Shown here piece by piece: positions 9,396-21,454 of a stretch of DNA of 64,000 nt. Origin of the DNA: Magicicada septendecula (taxonomy: Eukaryota; Arthropoda; Insecta; Hemiptera; Cicadidae); NCBI GenBank assembly GCA_034769895.1, contig CM068367.1:86109654-86173653 (forward strand), in the 5' to 3' direction. Each line of letters opens with the position of its first letter. The stretch's first letter is position 1. The notes under the pieces are model-generated. The model was given only the letters and a program-made list of their open reading frames with translations. It was not told the origin of the DNA and did no database searches. Position numbers and translations under genes: made by a program.

Positions 9396-12177
9396 ATGGG
9401 AAAAACTAACACCAAATCTCAAAAGAGGAAAAAACCTAATGACGCAGAAAAACAAAAAGCTCGAGAAAAAACAAAGAGAGAATCAGAAAAATTAGACAAA
9501 ATATAAGAAATAATCCTGAAGCATATGAGGAAACAAAAAGGAAGGAACGACAAAGATATCATGAGAGAGTAGAAAAGCTGGAAAAATAAAAAAAATAGAT
9601 GAACTGAATGAGTGTGCCCAAAGAAATTTGAGAAAAATATGGCGAAACAAGACAAGGAAAAGCAGATTTGCCAAAAAGGTTAGGGAAGAAGCTGAGAGAC
9701 CACTTATTGAAGACACCCTGCCAGGTAGTCCTGTGATGATTGTTGATGTTGCAAATGATATTCCATCCTGTTCACACCAAAAAGAAAGCGGAAAAAAGAG
9801 GTCCAGAAAACATAGGCGAGAACTAAACAGAAAAATCGCGCTAATGGAAGAGAAAGTTAAGAAACTGGAAACTAGATGCAACAGATATAAAGTTAGGTGT
9901 CACAGATTGCAGAGGTCTAAAGAAAATGTAGACGACACTCCCAGAAAACATTTGAAGAAATTACTCGATAGCAACACGAGTGCAAAAGAGGTGTGGCGAG
10001 AGTTACTTTTTGGTGAAGTCCTAAAAAGACAGTTGCAATATAATTATAAGAATAAACAACAATTGAGAGATAAACAAAGATTTATTAGTAGTATTACTGG
10101 TAGGAGAGCCTCCAGGTGGTCTAGTGGCTAACGCGGGCGATTGATGCGCTCGTGGTCCCGGGTTCAATTCCCGGCGGAGGTTCCGTACGGCGTACACTCA
10201 GCGTCGTGAGGCAAACTGAGTAGGCGCTGAGATAACAGCACCGCCTCCTGGCTGTGAATACCGCAACTAGCGGCTGGTGGCGCGTAGTACTAGCCATACA
10301 CCGTCACACTAACACAAAAAGCCGCACGGTACGCCTTGGTCTTTAACGGACTGTTGAGCGGAGGATTACTGGTAGGATTTTAAGAAATACAGGTGTATGA
10401 AATATTTAGCGTCCATAACATCTCAGCAAATCATAAATACTGGTAACAGTTATAATAGATGTAAAAGATTAAAAACTTTAACCAAAAAAATGTCGCAAGC
10501 AGTAATAGAATTTCTAGAAAAAGATGAAAATAGCCGTCTATGCGCAGGGAAAAAGGAATGCATTACACGAAAAAAGAGAAAAAACAAAAGCGATTCCTAA
10601 CTGATACAATCCATAATTTATTTATCAAGTTCAAATCATCAGATGATTTTGTAAAAATGAGCTATTCAACATTTTGCAAAATGCGTCCTTTTTGGATTGT
10701 TCCACCATCAAAACATGAATTGTGTTTGTGTATACAACATGAAAACATGACAAATGTTGTAAAAAACTGAAGCAACTTAAAATTATCCAAGAAAATACGC
10801 CTAATGATGTTGTAAAAAGCTTGTGTTGTGAAAACTGCTCTGGTTCTTGTCAGAGGAAATGTAAAAACTGCAAAGGTAAAACTATTGCTTATTTACTTGA
10901 AACCTTGGAAGAAAATGATGATGCAGAGTACAATAAGTGGAGTTTGAAAAATGAAATCATAATCATTAAAGGGAAAGAAAGGTTATCTAAAAAAACAAAA
11001 AAGGAGAATATAAAATGTACCAAAAAAGAACTAGTGAATGTTCTTTAGTCATCTATTTTTAAATTCATGAACCATGTGAACAATATCAAACACCAGTATA
11101 ACATAATTTCTCAGATCAAGAAAGACTTACCAATAAATACAGTTTTCATCCACATGGACTTCTCAGAAAATTATGAATCGAAGTACAATCGTGAAGTTCA
11201 GTCTGCCCACTTTGGTGGTTCAAAAGAACAACTAAGTTTGCACACAGTTATTGTGTACTCTCGTCTGTCCGAAAAAGAAGGTGTAAAACCAAAATCATTC
11301 TGCACTGTTACTCAGAATATTCGTCATTGCCATCTGTGTTCATCTAGATCCAGTTATTTCAATGATTAAGGAGAAGATTCTAAATTTGAAAAGTGTCCAA
11401 AACAATTGAAAACATTCAAAGGAACAATGCAGGTTCACCAGGTGACATGGAGCAAGTCAAAAAAAAAAAATTTTGCAAGCTCGAAGGTTAAGCTGTTTAG
11501 ATTGCAAAAGTGATGAATCATGCAAGCACTTTCACATTGGGACTATTGATCTTGAAAAGAATCATTGTATCCTTTTTTTGCTTAGTTTTAAGTGAAACTT
11601 AAAGTACTTCTTTAATAGGTTAAATGAACACATTAATAATATAATTTTTTGATTCAACACAGGTGACATTTAATGCATTTCATATTTTAACAAACCTAAA
11701 TTTAAAAAGTTAACTTATTATCTCAGCAGAAAATGCAACTTGAATAACTTTTTTAATTATTCAACACACTATGACCACCAATATGTGTAATATAAGATAT
11801 AATGTAAAAATTTGCCCTTGACAGCTTATTTACAGCTCCTGCCAATTCAAGGCAGCACCGACTACACTATCATGAAGTCTACAGCACAGACAGTGAAAAT
11901 GAAGATAATTCTACAGTAGAAAACTGTTTTGTGGTTGTCAGATTTTCAACCAAAAAAAGTGTACGTCACTATGTAGGGTTGGTGCAATCAAAGTCTGAGG
12001 ACGAGTACACAGTTTCATTTTTACGGAGGTCTGGAGAGAAATCATTTGTGTTCCCAAATAAAGAAGATATTGCTGCAGTTGATAAGCAGGATATTGTCTT
12101 TAAATTGCAACAACCTGTTCTTAATAACAGAGGACAATATAAATTTAATGAACAGTTACTGTTTCAAAATATGTGTT
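9396..12177 (+). pseudogene. Sola-like DDE transposase, decayed
   Basis: Fragments of one transposase follow each other in different frames. First comes a lysine-rich coiled-coil start at 9396, then a basic segment at 9628-10104 cut by a SINE, then KKQKRFLTDT and MSYSTFCKMRPFWIV at 10560-10700. A cysteine-rich part follows (CCENC, CKNC at 10821-10880). Next is the first catalytic block, HMDFSENYESKYN, at about 11150, and the family's cysteine segment (LSCLDCKSDESCKHFHIG) at about 11480-11540. A C-terminal tail sits at 11931-12177. The block expected to hold the second catalytic acid (SDG..SQYKNK in the homologue at 27330) is missing after about 11370. Several frameshifts and stops make this a dead copy. 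The family is widespread in arthropod genomes as uncharacterised proteins. Assignment to Sola is inference. Confidence 0.65.
10106..10364 (+). mobile_element. tRNA-derived SINE inside the transposase
   Basis: A 259-bp insert with perfect 13-bp target duplications (ATTACTGGTAGGA at 10093-10105 and 10365-10377). Its head is tRNA-like. The pol III A box TGGTCTAGTGG is at 10117-10127 and the B box GGTTCAATTCC at 10161-10171, and the flanking CCTCC/GGAGG strings can pair as an acceptor stem. The GC-rich body after the tRNA part has no similarity I recognise and no long A-tail. It is not annotated as a functional tRNA because the sequence continues past the acceptor into the SINE body and the copy is precisely flanked by duplications. 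Confidence 0.85.
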
Positions 12178-12495
12178 AAATAATTTTAACTGACTTCAGA
12201 ACTGTAAATGATTTTTGATTTTCAAAATTAGTTTTTAATTTCAATACTAGGCCTAATTAGTTTCAAGTTTCAACAGTTGCCAACTCTTTATTAAATTAAT
12301 GGTCTAAAATATTAATGAAATAAAGCCAAATGTACTGTACTCATTTCTATTTTTTGTAACTTTCAAGTTAAACTTATAATTTTTAATTTTTTTTTTAAGT
12401 TGCATTAACTACTTAGGTCATTAGCAATTCCTGTGGTTTTTTGAAGATATTTTGGAACATTTGGGTAATTTAACTTTGATTTGTGATATTATCCT

Positions 12496-12590
12496 GCTGA
12501 GCCGCAGCCCAGGCCTGCCGGAACCTCAGAGTTGTATGATCAGCTGATCAAGACTGTCACCTTTACCAACTGAGCCACCAAGGCAGTCTT
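12496..12590 (-). mobile_element. Second tRNA-like SINE fragment
   Basis: Read on the minus strand from 12590, GACTGCCTTGGTGGCTCAGT leads into a pol III A-box-like TGGCTCAGTTGG and, about 45 bases later, a weak B box (GAGGTTCCGGCAGG). It differs from the SINE at 10106. It may be a degenerate tRNA pseudogene. No clear target duplication was found. Confidence 0.4.
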
Positions 12591-12965
12591 TTTTTATTAT
12601 TTTAATCATGTTTTTCTATAAATAAATGATAAATAACTTTGAAGCTTTATTAGGCTAATTCAGTTAACCTCATTTAGAGTTATTAAACTTAATTTCCACA
12701 AAAACCTGCACTAACAAAAGCAACTGGTGTCACCTCCATGCATTTCCTGTCACCTCCGTTCACTGCAGTCAAAAGATTTGGCAATATTTTCTTAAATAGG
12801 TACATGTATGTTGAACTATTATCATAATGGAGTTACACTGGCCCATAATGATAAATGCATATAAAAAACCCATCAGTTTTAAACCAAAATATATATTTTT
12901 TAAAATGTATCTTAAAATTGACGTTTCAAAAATATTGACCTCCTTCTTGACTCACGCATACCATT

Positions 12966-15900
12966 TGTTACAACACAAATAAGCCACCCCAGTACCAGGG
13001 ATAAAAAATATAATTCTAAATGTAAATATACTTCATATCAAATAAAATGAGTAAATATAAATAAAATATAAAAACGGTGACACGACAAACGACGACATTA
13101 CCCAACCCAAGTGATTGACCCAACAACAGGAAACAAAAGAAGAAGGGAACCACGAAAAATAAACAAGAAAAAAGTGATTGACCAAACAAACAGGAACTAA
13201 CAGAAGAAGGGAAGAAACCAGAACCAAAGAAGAATAAAGGAAGTGAACGAATTCCTATAACTAAATGAAATTAAACCAGACGAGAAGAGGAGAACCGAAT
13301 TAAAATGAAGACAACTGAAAATGAAGAAGAAGAAGAAGGAGAAGAAGAAGAAGAAGAAGAAGAAGAAGAAGAAGAAGAAGAAGAAGAAGAAGAAGAAGAA
13401 GAAGAAGAAGAAGAAGAAGAAGAAGAAGAAGAAGAAGAAGAAGAAGAAGAAGAAGAAGAAGAAGAGGAGGAGGAAGAATGAAGAGGAAACGAAGTGAAAC
13501 CAAGAAATAACAAACACCACATATAAAAGGGAGAAATGGTATACTCAAATATAGAATATTGTAAATAAAATCAATAATTAGCCAATAATGGAAGTAAATA
13601 TTATTGTAAATGAGATAATTTATATATCTGTTTTAAACAAAAAACAGTAAAAAGTAACTTAGTAAAGAAAAGTACACTAACCCAAATATTAAAGTTAGAT
13701 ATAGTGAAATATATAACAAGATATCATTAATATTATGTATAATTTTATAATGAAAGAAATAGTGAGAAAGTGAGAAGTAGAAAGAGAAATAATTATAGGG
13801 ATTACCCACTAAGTAACACTTAATATAAACAGTGAAAAAGTGCAATAGTGTATGTGTAAATACCCCAAAATAGTGAGTGTATCAGTGATAAACACCAATT
13901 AATTAAAGGTGAAAGTGATAAGTGGAAAAAGATATTATAAATAATATAAAAAAGTAGTAATAGATAAGAAAACACTTAGTAAATCATTGATGAACCAATA
14001 AATGATTTAAGCGAGCTTATGGAAAATAATGTAATTAAGGATAATTAGAAATAGTAGTTAAAATAGAGATAAGTAAAGGATGTAATGTTATTCAGGGAGA
14101 AAGCCCATGTAAAAACAGTTTGTGTTAACATGGAATGGAGAAAAGAAGTAGTAATGAAATAAGGATTTAAGTATATAATTAAAAAACACCCAATGTTAGA
14201 AGGGAAAATAAATTTAATAAGTTTGAAAGAAGTGATGATGATTCTCACTCAAAATAATAGGCAAAGGAATGAAATGAATGTTAAACCAACAGTAAATAAT
14301 AACTTATAAAGAATTGTTCGTTTTAATGTTATGAACAGGATATGGCTGAAAGAAACTTGCAGTCCATAGGCCTAATTGTTATGTTTTAAATATTAAGATA
14401 TAGAAAATAATATTGACATGTAATCAGAACACAAACAGAATCAAAACACAACACAAACAATTATGATAACAAAATAAAGCCCACCAGGCTGAAATGAAAT
14501 GTAATTAAATGAAATAAGTAAAATACCATAATGGCTACTTAGGACTATGAAAATGCCTAACTGTCAGAAACACACAAATACAAATTATAACAAAAAAACA
14601 AAGAAATGTACAAATCTAAGGCAAGTAACTAGCCAGTAATTATGTATAAATCAGTTTAAAAGAGAGATGTTATAATAAGAGTTTAAATTAAAAGAATTAT
14701 GTAATTATCAAATGTCAACATAATTAGACAAAAATTAATATATAATAAAACATGACCTTATGAGGTATTGTTTTAATCTTTGAAAGGAAATAGATACAAT
14801 AGTGATAATATTTAATACCCAAAAGGGAAGACAGAAGAATAAAATCAATCAGAAAATATATAATAAATTTGAATAAAAATTTCAAATATCATAACAATGC
14901 TTTTAATCGAGGCCTTAACCAATCAAAGGATTTCTGTTACCATAGAAACTTTGTTGGATACTAATTTTCCGTTAAATTCATTAGACTTGGAAAAATGACG
15001 CTTGGGTAAGAGGTACGCAAGAGTGAGATGACCAAAATTTTACTTTGAAAAGTTCCGAAAAACGTTTAGAAGTCGACAGCAAGAACCAATGACGAGGAGA
15101 TGAAGAGCTTCAAATATTAACAAATGTCCAGGAACCAAATAAACAAAATTAAATAGCAGAACTTCCCAAGACAAAATAGAAGAAGATGCCAGCAGCCTAA
15201 GTCACCCCAAAATTGATGAATTTCCATTACCCCAGAACGACGAGATATCGTAACCTTCTGAACTGATAAGTATCAACTAAATTCAATAATCCCAGAAACC
15301 AAATCACTTTAAATATTTCTCAAATCAATCAAAAGTTCTCACTATCAAGTAAAATTAATTTTCTTTCAAGGATTGAATAATAATAAACTTACGTAAAACA
15401 ATTTTTAACTTAGAAATAACCTTGCACTAGTGTGCAACATTTGTAACAACTATTACGACATTACCGAACAATTTGTAAACACACTTTATACCATTTAAGT
15501 ACAGATAAGGTACGGTAGTGTATATTTTTAATGTAACCAACTTTTATGTTTTGTTTATAATCCAAAGAACCCCAGATTTTGAACAGATTAATATATTGTG
15601 TATAAACAGACACCATGTCGGCAGTAGTATAACTCATTTCAAAATCAATTTCATCAACCTAGAGATTTATGTTTCATGTTCTAAGCCGGAGCAATTTTAT
15701 TGAAAACTAATTATAATATTTTTGTCAAATTGATTAATGACCAAACAATAATTAAAATTATAGTACAGAGTATTACCATTGTTTTATTTCGTAGGAAGTT
15801 GTATAATATATGTGTGTGTTAGCAATTCCACTGAGTAAACAACTAGCGCTCTTGCCAAGTGGGCAATACAACAAGCTGTACAGAGGTGGGAATCATTTGA

Positions 15901-16286
15901 ACGCTCCAGCTGTCAATGCTGACAACACCAATATAACTAGTAAATTCACAAATTTAATTGTTTTAAAATAAACAATTAGGCGCCACCCGGGATTCGCAAC
16001 CCCTATGAATAAACAGGTAGGTTGTACTGATAATTGAGACCATGTTACAAACTTCAGTAGTAACGACCATTAATGTAACGACTGGTGTGAGACGGACACA
16101 CCACACCAACACTTTCTACACATAAAAAACAGGTGTACACATTTTACAGATACGCACCACTCTAATAATTCGTTACAGATTGGCTTCCATCGCGGGGCTT
16201 AGACGAGGACGTCATAAGAGTAGTTACAGATTGACAACTCCAACGTGAGGCTTAAACGAAGTCGGACGTCCAAGAGAGTAGTTACA
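12966..16286 (+). mobile_element. Solo LTR B1 (gypsy-type)
   Basis: A 3.3-kb unit starting TGTTACAACAC and ending GTTACA, flanked by a 4-bp duplication (CATT at 12962-12965 and 16287-16290). No coding ORF is present. It is homologous through most of its length to B2 (28325-31392), with the same start, internal order and 'taaacaggtaggttgtactg' segment (16010-16029 and 31220-31239). B1 differs in a large GAA expansion and in about 109 extra bases after the CGTTACA at 16171-16177. Those bases hold two more LTR-end/primer-site-like modules. A solo LTR arises when the two LTRs of an element recombine. Confidence 0.82.
13321..13480 (+). repeat. (GAA)n microsatellite inside solo LTR B1
   Basis: About 145 bp of nearly pure GAA repeats with a few GGA and GAG variants. 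The sister LTR B2 has only a short GAA/GAT-rich stub at the matching place (about 28668-28697), so the expansion happened after the copies separated. Long poly-S/L/F reading frames on the minus strand here are artefacts. Confidence 0.95.
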
Positions 16287-16290
16287 CATT

Positions 16291-16531
16291 AAAAACACTT
16301 TTTATGCCAAAACCCGCTCTTATTCACATTTTTTGACCTCTTAGTACAGGTCAGTTCTTTATAAATGTTATGTACTGTACTGTATGTTTCTAAAATTTAT
16401 TACAGATAAAGGAAGTCCAAGAATAAAACTATTGTACACACATTTTAAGATAAATTTTATAATGTCTATAACTTAATTGCAGGAAACATAAAATGATGTA
16501 CAATGCAGTGTGAATACATAAAATTTTAAAA
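16291..16531. other. Intronic sequence between B1 and mariner
   Basis: No gene or repeat is recognised. It could be part of the 3' flank of the decayed Tigger element whose left end I could not find. Confidence 0.4.
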
Positions 16532-16533
16532 TA

Positions 16534-17847
16534 CGAGGGGGTACCCAAAAATAACCAGAATAGCGCTGTGATTGGTGGAGCTTACGTAGTACGTATTTCT
16601 CCCGCTAGGCGAGCGTAGCACAACTCGTTCCGAGTTCAGTGCCATCATTGTTGTCGCCTGGGAAGGTTGTGTCCGGTCACAGTAATTCGTTTTGTAAAAG
16701 CAGTTTCGCTTGCTCCTCGTTTTTTGTCATGGCGGATTTAAGTGAACAGCGCGCTGCTGTGAAATTTTGATTTCTGCTTGGGAAAAACACCGCAGAAACT
16801 GTTGTGATGTTGAAAACAGCTTACAAGGATAGTGCTATGGGAAAAACTCAAGTGTACCAATGGTTTTCTCGTTTCAAAGAAGGTGAAATGTCAATTGATG
16901 ACAAACCTCGTTCTGAACGCCCGTCAACTTCCAGAATTGACGAAATGTTGAAAAAGTTCATGCAATCGTGCTTGAAGACCGACGACGGACCATTGAAGAG
17001 ATTAGTAAGTTATCTGGAATAACTTGGAGCTCGGTTCAGCGAATTTTGTCAGAAGATTTGGGGATGAGAAGGGTCACTGCAAAATTTGTGACTCGGGTCC
17101 TGACTGAACAGGAAAAAGAGAATCGAGTTGAAACATGCCGTGCATTGAAAGACCAGCTCCGAACTGACCCAGATTTTTTTACAAGGTCATTACTGGTGAC
17201 GAGTCATGGTGCTATGGTTATGACCCCGAAACTAAACAACAGTCAAGCCAGTGGAAAACTTCATTGTCGCCTCGCCAAAAAAAAGCTCGTCAAGTGAAAT
17301 CAAATATCAAGATGATGCTCATTTGTTTTTTCAATGTGAGAGGGGTAGTGCATTATGAATTCGTCCCACCAGGTCAGACTGTTAATCAGGCTTTCTATTT
17401 GGAGGTTTTAAAAAGATTGCGTACCAATGTGCGACAAAAAAGGCCAGATTTGTGGCAGATGAGGGACTGGTTTTTCCACCATGAGAATGCACCTGCTCAC
17501 GCAGCCATTTCAGTGCGCCAGTTTTTAGCAAAAAACAACATGACTCCCTTGCCCCACGCCCCTTATTCAACTGACCTCGCTCCGTGCAATTTCTTCTTGT
17601 TTCCGCGAATGAAGAGGGACATGAAAGGACAGCGTTTTGACGACATGGAAGCGGTAAAGAAAAAACGAGGCAGGAGCTGTCGGCCATCACAACAGACGAG
17701 TTTGAAAAATGTTTCCAGGAATGGGATCGCAGATTGGACAAATGTATTGAGTGTAATGGAGAGTACTTTGAAGGTGATAAGGTTGTTTTGTAAAAAAATT
17801 AAATACATAGCTTTAAAAAAAATTCGTTATTTTTGGGTACCCCCTCG
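16534..17847 (+). mobile_element. Mariner element (TA target)
   Basis: The 1314-bp element has inverted ends (CGAGGGGGTACCCAAAAATA against TATTTTTGGGTACCCCCTCG) and is flanked by TA at 16532-16533 and 17848-17849. It carries one decayed transposase gene. Confidence 0.95.
16729..17793 (+). pseudogene. Mariner transposase, inactivated
   Basis: The start MADLSEQRAAVKF is followed at once by an in-frame TGA. The helix-turn-helix region (KTQVYQWFSRFKEGEMSIDD) is intact, but frameshifts occur near 16960 and 17180. The first catalytic aspartate is present (ITGDESWCYGYDP, about 17195). The second block reads FHHENAPAHA, where mariners have Asp, and the third reads DLAPCNFFLFP, where the catalytic Asp would be in the Asn position. 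Two of the three catalytic acids are therefore lost in addition to the frame damage. Family: Tc1/mariner, DD34D mariner clade. Confidence 0.92.
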
Positions 17848-17980
17848 TACACAAAACATTAACTTAAAACGTAGGCCTAATTCCTAAAAAAATGATTTAA
17901 ACTTATTTTACTGTTAATTGATACATGATTTCACAAATGTGAAAAGGTAGGCCTAAGATAAAAGAGTTAAAACTTAGTTT

Positions 17981-19554
17981 TTAATTTTTGAAAAGTCCTT
18001 GATACTCCCTTCTCCTTTTAGCCCTCTTCCGCGACACAATCTCCCTCCACTTACGCAACCAGATGATATCAGCTGGCGTCGCTTCCTCCTGCCGACTAAT
18101 GTAATGCAGTGCTGCCTCGATTGTCTTCAACCCTTCCAAATATGGGATGAGATTTTTCCTGTCATCTAAAGATGCCTCCTCCTCCTCTTTTTCTATTTCT
18201 TCTCCCTGTGTCACCATTTCCACAATATCGTTATCAGTTATTTCATCAACTTCGTTGTCTGCCATCCATTCTCTAATGTCCTCTGCATTGACATCGTCAC
18301 AGCCCGGTACTTTTTCCAGCAACGAAACAAGTTTATCGTTTTCATCTTCCAATTCGGTTTCACACATGGGTTCAAGGTTGAAATGTCCACTTTCATGGCA
18401 CAAAAGAATTTTCCAAGACCTTACAAGTAATATGTTTGGAATCTCTTCCTGTGCTTCGGCCAACCACCTTATGACATCTAGCATGCCAGTCTTTTTCAGA
18501 GTGGTTAAGTAGTCTTCATTAATATCAATCGCTGATATCAACTAACTGAGAAGTCACCGACGATACTTTTTCTTTAGGATTTCAAGGACGCCCTGGTCCA
18601 TCGGCTGAGAAACAGCTGTCACAAACAGATGTCTCCATCTATGAATTTGTCAGTGGCCGGATGCGAAGGTGCGTTGTCAAGAATTACCACAGCTTTTCTC
18701 AGCAAATTGTCTTTCAAATGTTTTTCTACAGTCGGTACAAATTCATTTTGAAAACAGGTTTTAAAGATTTATGAATTCATCCATGCTTTCTTTTGATGTG
18801 TGTAATATAGGGGTAGTGATTCCTGATTTTCTAGTTTTTTTAAAAGCTCTAGGCTTCTTTGATTTTTCTATTAAAGTTAACCTAAGCTTGTAGTTGCCGG
18901 TTGCATTACTGCAAGCCAAGATGGTAACTCGTTCCTTGCTTTTCTTGTATCCTGGTGCAGCGGCTTCTTTTTTTGATACAAACGTTTTTCTAGGGAGCAT
19001 CTTATAATTTAAACTGGTCTCATCCCAGTTGTACAACTGCTCCCCAGAAATTCCCTCCTTTTCAGTAAGCTTAAAAAGATAGTCTTTGAACAAAGGTACA
19101 GCCCCTTTATCAGCAGATAAAGCCCCCCCCCCTAATGGTAATCTGGCGAATACCGAATCATTTTTTCCACCGATCTAACCATCCATCACTGGCAGTAAAT
19201 TCTCAATCTTCTTCTATTTGTCGCTTAAATTGCAATGAATTTTCCTGCAATATCGGCCCAATAACAGGCAAGCCTTTTCCTCTAAAGTGTTCATGCCAGA
19301 AAAATAAAGCCTCCTCAACTTCTTTATGCTTACCTTTTAGCATGGTTTTCCTTACTTTCATTCCACTTTCACTAGCTTGGGCAGCACACCGCTTTTCAAT
19401 TTCTGCTCGATTTTTCTTCCAGTCACCAACTGTACTTTTCCCAACTCCTAACTCCAAAGCAATGGTTTTTGCCGTTACCCTAAGAGTCCAATCGTTTTAT
19501 AGCGCGTAGTTTCTCCTCCATAGTCACTACAACCTTTTTTCGTTTATCACCCAT
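17981..19554 (-). pseudogene. Tigger/pogo (jerky-like) transposase, inactivated
   Basis: Minus-strand fragments in order from 19554. First is MGDKRKKVVVTMEEKLRAIK, then an N-terminal psq-type helix-turn-helix (ELGVGKSTVGDWKKNRAEIE), separated by a frameshift. A CENP-B-type second DNA-binding domain follows (about 19330-19200). The DDE domain has its first acid in LYNWDETSLNYKMLP, second in VVILDNAPSHPATDKF (about 18690) and third in QPMDQGVLEI (about 18590). A tail of about 186 residues, acidic in the middle, ends at 17981. About eight residues before QPMDQG appear deleted, and frames change at least three times. Known family role: cut-and-paste transposase at TA sites. This copy cannot be active. 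Confidence 0.88.
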
Positions 19555-19762
19555 TTCGTAATCTTCAATAAAAAACAACGAAGCACACCAAAAAACAATT
19601 TACAATCGTAACCAGGAATAGTGGCAAACGTATTCCGCACTAGTTGACATCTGATACACAATTGACGAAACGAAGAGCAGGCAGCAGGGTGGGGTGGGGG
19701 GGAATCCGCGCTTTTCATGTCGTAACTTGTGTTTTGAACACGGCACGTAGGTTCAAAAATAG

Positions 19763-19785
19763 GCCGGATAGTTGAAAGTCTACTG
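19763..19785. repeat. Right terminal repeat of Tigger element
   Basis: GCCGGATAGTTGAAAGTCTACTG followed by TA (19786-19787) is the typical Tigger end, CAGTAGACT..., read on the minus strand. No matching left end was found between 16290 and 17981, so that side is truncated or too diverged to see. Confidence 0.7.
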
Positions 19786-19787
19786 TA

Positions 19788-20624
19788 GTTATGATTATCC
19801 TATAATTACATTCACACATATACTACTTACAAATATTACATTTGCACACATACTTAACAAATGATAAATTTTGTTATCTTAACTAATTAATTCCTAATAT
19901 TAGGTTTTGTCAAAAAGTGAACAAATGATTTAAATTGAGATCGTGTTTACAATAGATTTGCAGACATACGTGATTTGGAAAAAAAAAACATGTAATGTGC
20001 TAAGTTGTATCCAATACACTACAAGAGTAATAATATAACACACAACAATGGGAACTAAATAAAAACCACTAAGAATTCAAAAAATATGATTGCAGATAAA
20101 GATCATGAATGAAAAAGAATAAAAGTGGAACTGGATGATCAAGAAACTGAATGAATGAAACAATTTTACTACTTGGGGAGTGTGCCATGGAAGAGGTAGG
20201 TGTATATCAGAAGTGAAGGCAAGAATAGCATTTTTAAGCAAGTTTTTCAGAATAAAAGCGTTGTAAGTAGTTGTAAGGATTTAGAATTTAGAAGACTTTG
20301 CAAACATTTTTGTTTAGAGTATCTTTATGAAAGTGACACTTTTGGACACTGTACTTAGACCTGAATGAAGGCAGACAAAATGACAGTTGGGAATGAAAGA
20401 AAAACTAACACTGAAGTTTTAAAAGAATTACAAGATGAAAGAAATAATATAAAAGTAATGAAAAAGAGGTAAATAAACTTCTAAATAATGGCATTTTCTG
20501 TTAAAATTTTACAGGAAACTGTGACAGAAGACAAAGAGACAGGTCGACTGAGAAAAATCAGTATTTGATCAAATATCAGTATTAAAATTTCATTAAGATT
20601 TCAGGTATATTTCTTCTAAATTAC
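19788..20624. other. Nup155 intron with LINE scrap
   Basis: Mostly AT-rich sequence without genes. At about 20095-20460 (+) a decayed frame reads MKQFYYLGSV, then ISEVKARIAF-like residues across frameshifts. This matches the 'F-K-Y-L-G-S' and 'E-I-x-x-R-I' segment that follows the reverse transcriptase domain in insect non-LTR retrotransposons. No ends or A-tail are evident. Confidence 0.5.
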
Positions 20625-20733
20625 CTGGAGGTAATGCAAACTGTAGTGATGAGAGATGAGGTGCTGCCTGTGGTGTGCTGATGCGAGGTTCTCCTCCGTA
20701 TAAGAAGAATGCTCTTGTAGCCCATTCAGCCAG
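20625..20733 (-). CDS. Nup155: Nup155 exon C
   Basis: A 109-bp exon bounded by an acceptor (TCTGTTAG right of 20733) and a donor (GTAATT left of 20625). It encodes 36 residues beginning LAEWATRAFFLYGGEPRIST, matching the conserved 'A-W-A-T-R-A-F-F-x-Y-G-G-E' motif of metazoan Nup155, then a proline/serine-rich linker. It starts in phase 0 after exon B and ends with a single G that joins GA of exon D to make glycine. It is too short to stand out as an ORF and was found by its motif and splice sites. Confidence 0.9.
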
Positions 20734-21454
20734 CTAACAGAAAATACAGACTTTATACAGGTTACAATAAATTAACGGGGCAGGCGTTACAAATTTACAG
20801 TAAAATAAGTCTATTTCGGAGACTATCATGGCCTAATGGAGGCCAACATTAAGAACATTATGAACCGGAGTCAACCTCGCTTTCTCAGTAACTTATTGCT
20901 TATATTTCTGATTGAGATGTGTTCATCCTGCCATCCTTTGTCAAACGTTTTGCTACTGAAGAAGTTGCTACTGAAATGCATCACAAGTTGTAGTCAGAAA
21001 TGTACAACAAGCTGACTATTATGTGATGGGTTTCAAATATTTATCTCACTATTTGAGCAGATGCATAATTCTTCTCTCCCTCCCACGTGGAATTATTTTT
21101 TACTGAAATCTACCAACAGACTTGAAGATGTATATTGTACATGGAATTAATTAATGCTTACCTGTGTTGAATTAATATTTTATCTTCTTAACTATCGATT
21201 ATTTCAGTAAAGTACATTATTATTATCTTTTTTTATAATTTTTACATTTTCTGATGCGCACATAATTTTACAAAAAAATTAAAGCAAAACTGTTCAACTT
21301 ATCACATTTTTAAACCCCAAATTTTTTACAAATGTTTAATTTGTAATTAAAAAAATAACGTAAAATTGGGTAATTAAAGATTTTAATATTTATGGAAAAA
21401 TTATATTGTTACTGCAGTTTTTTACCACCTTATCAGTTAAGATTAGCTTTTCAT
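20734..21454. other. Nup155 intron between exon C and the Sola-like element
   Basis: No coding or repeat structure recognised. AT-rich with homopolymer runs. Confidence 0.5.

Larger units (their letters stand above)
8807..12770 (+). mobile_element. Decayed DNA transposon with CTCCGTGCA-type ends
   Basis: The ends are marked by repeated 'gtcacctccgtgca' motifs. On the left, two copies at 8807-8850 point one way and two (8858-8900) point the other, forming a palindrome. On the right, two copies lie at 12729-12765. About 35 bp at 8858-8898 match the right end (12729-12770) as an inverted repeat. Between them lie fragments of a DDE transposase related to the one in the 21.4-31.8 kb element. A SINE interrupts the coding part. 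I could not fix a target-site duplication, so the outer limits are uncertain. Confidence 0.6.

Noticed and set aside
10109..10178. Functional tRNA gene
   Set aside because: The tRNA-like part is the head of a 259-bp unit with 13-bp target duplications, so it is a SINE.
13197..13548. Poly-F, poly-S and poly-L minus-strand frames
   Set aside because: They are translations of the (GAA)n microsatellite in three frames.
12966..16286. Full LTR retrotransposon with internal coding region
   Set aside because: No gag or pol frames exist, and B2 shows the same unit flanked directly by target DNA, so a solo LTR explains it.
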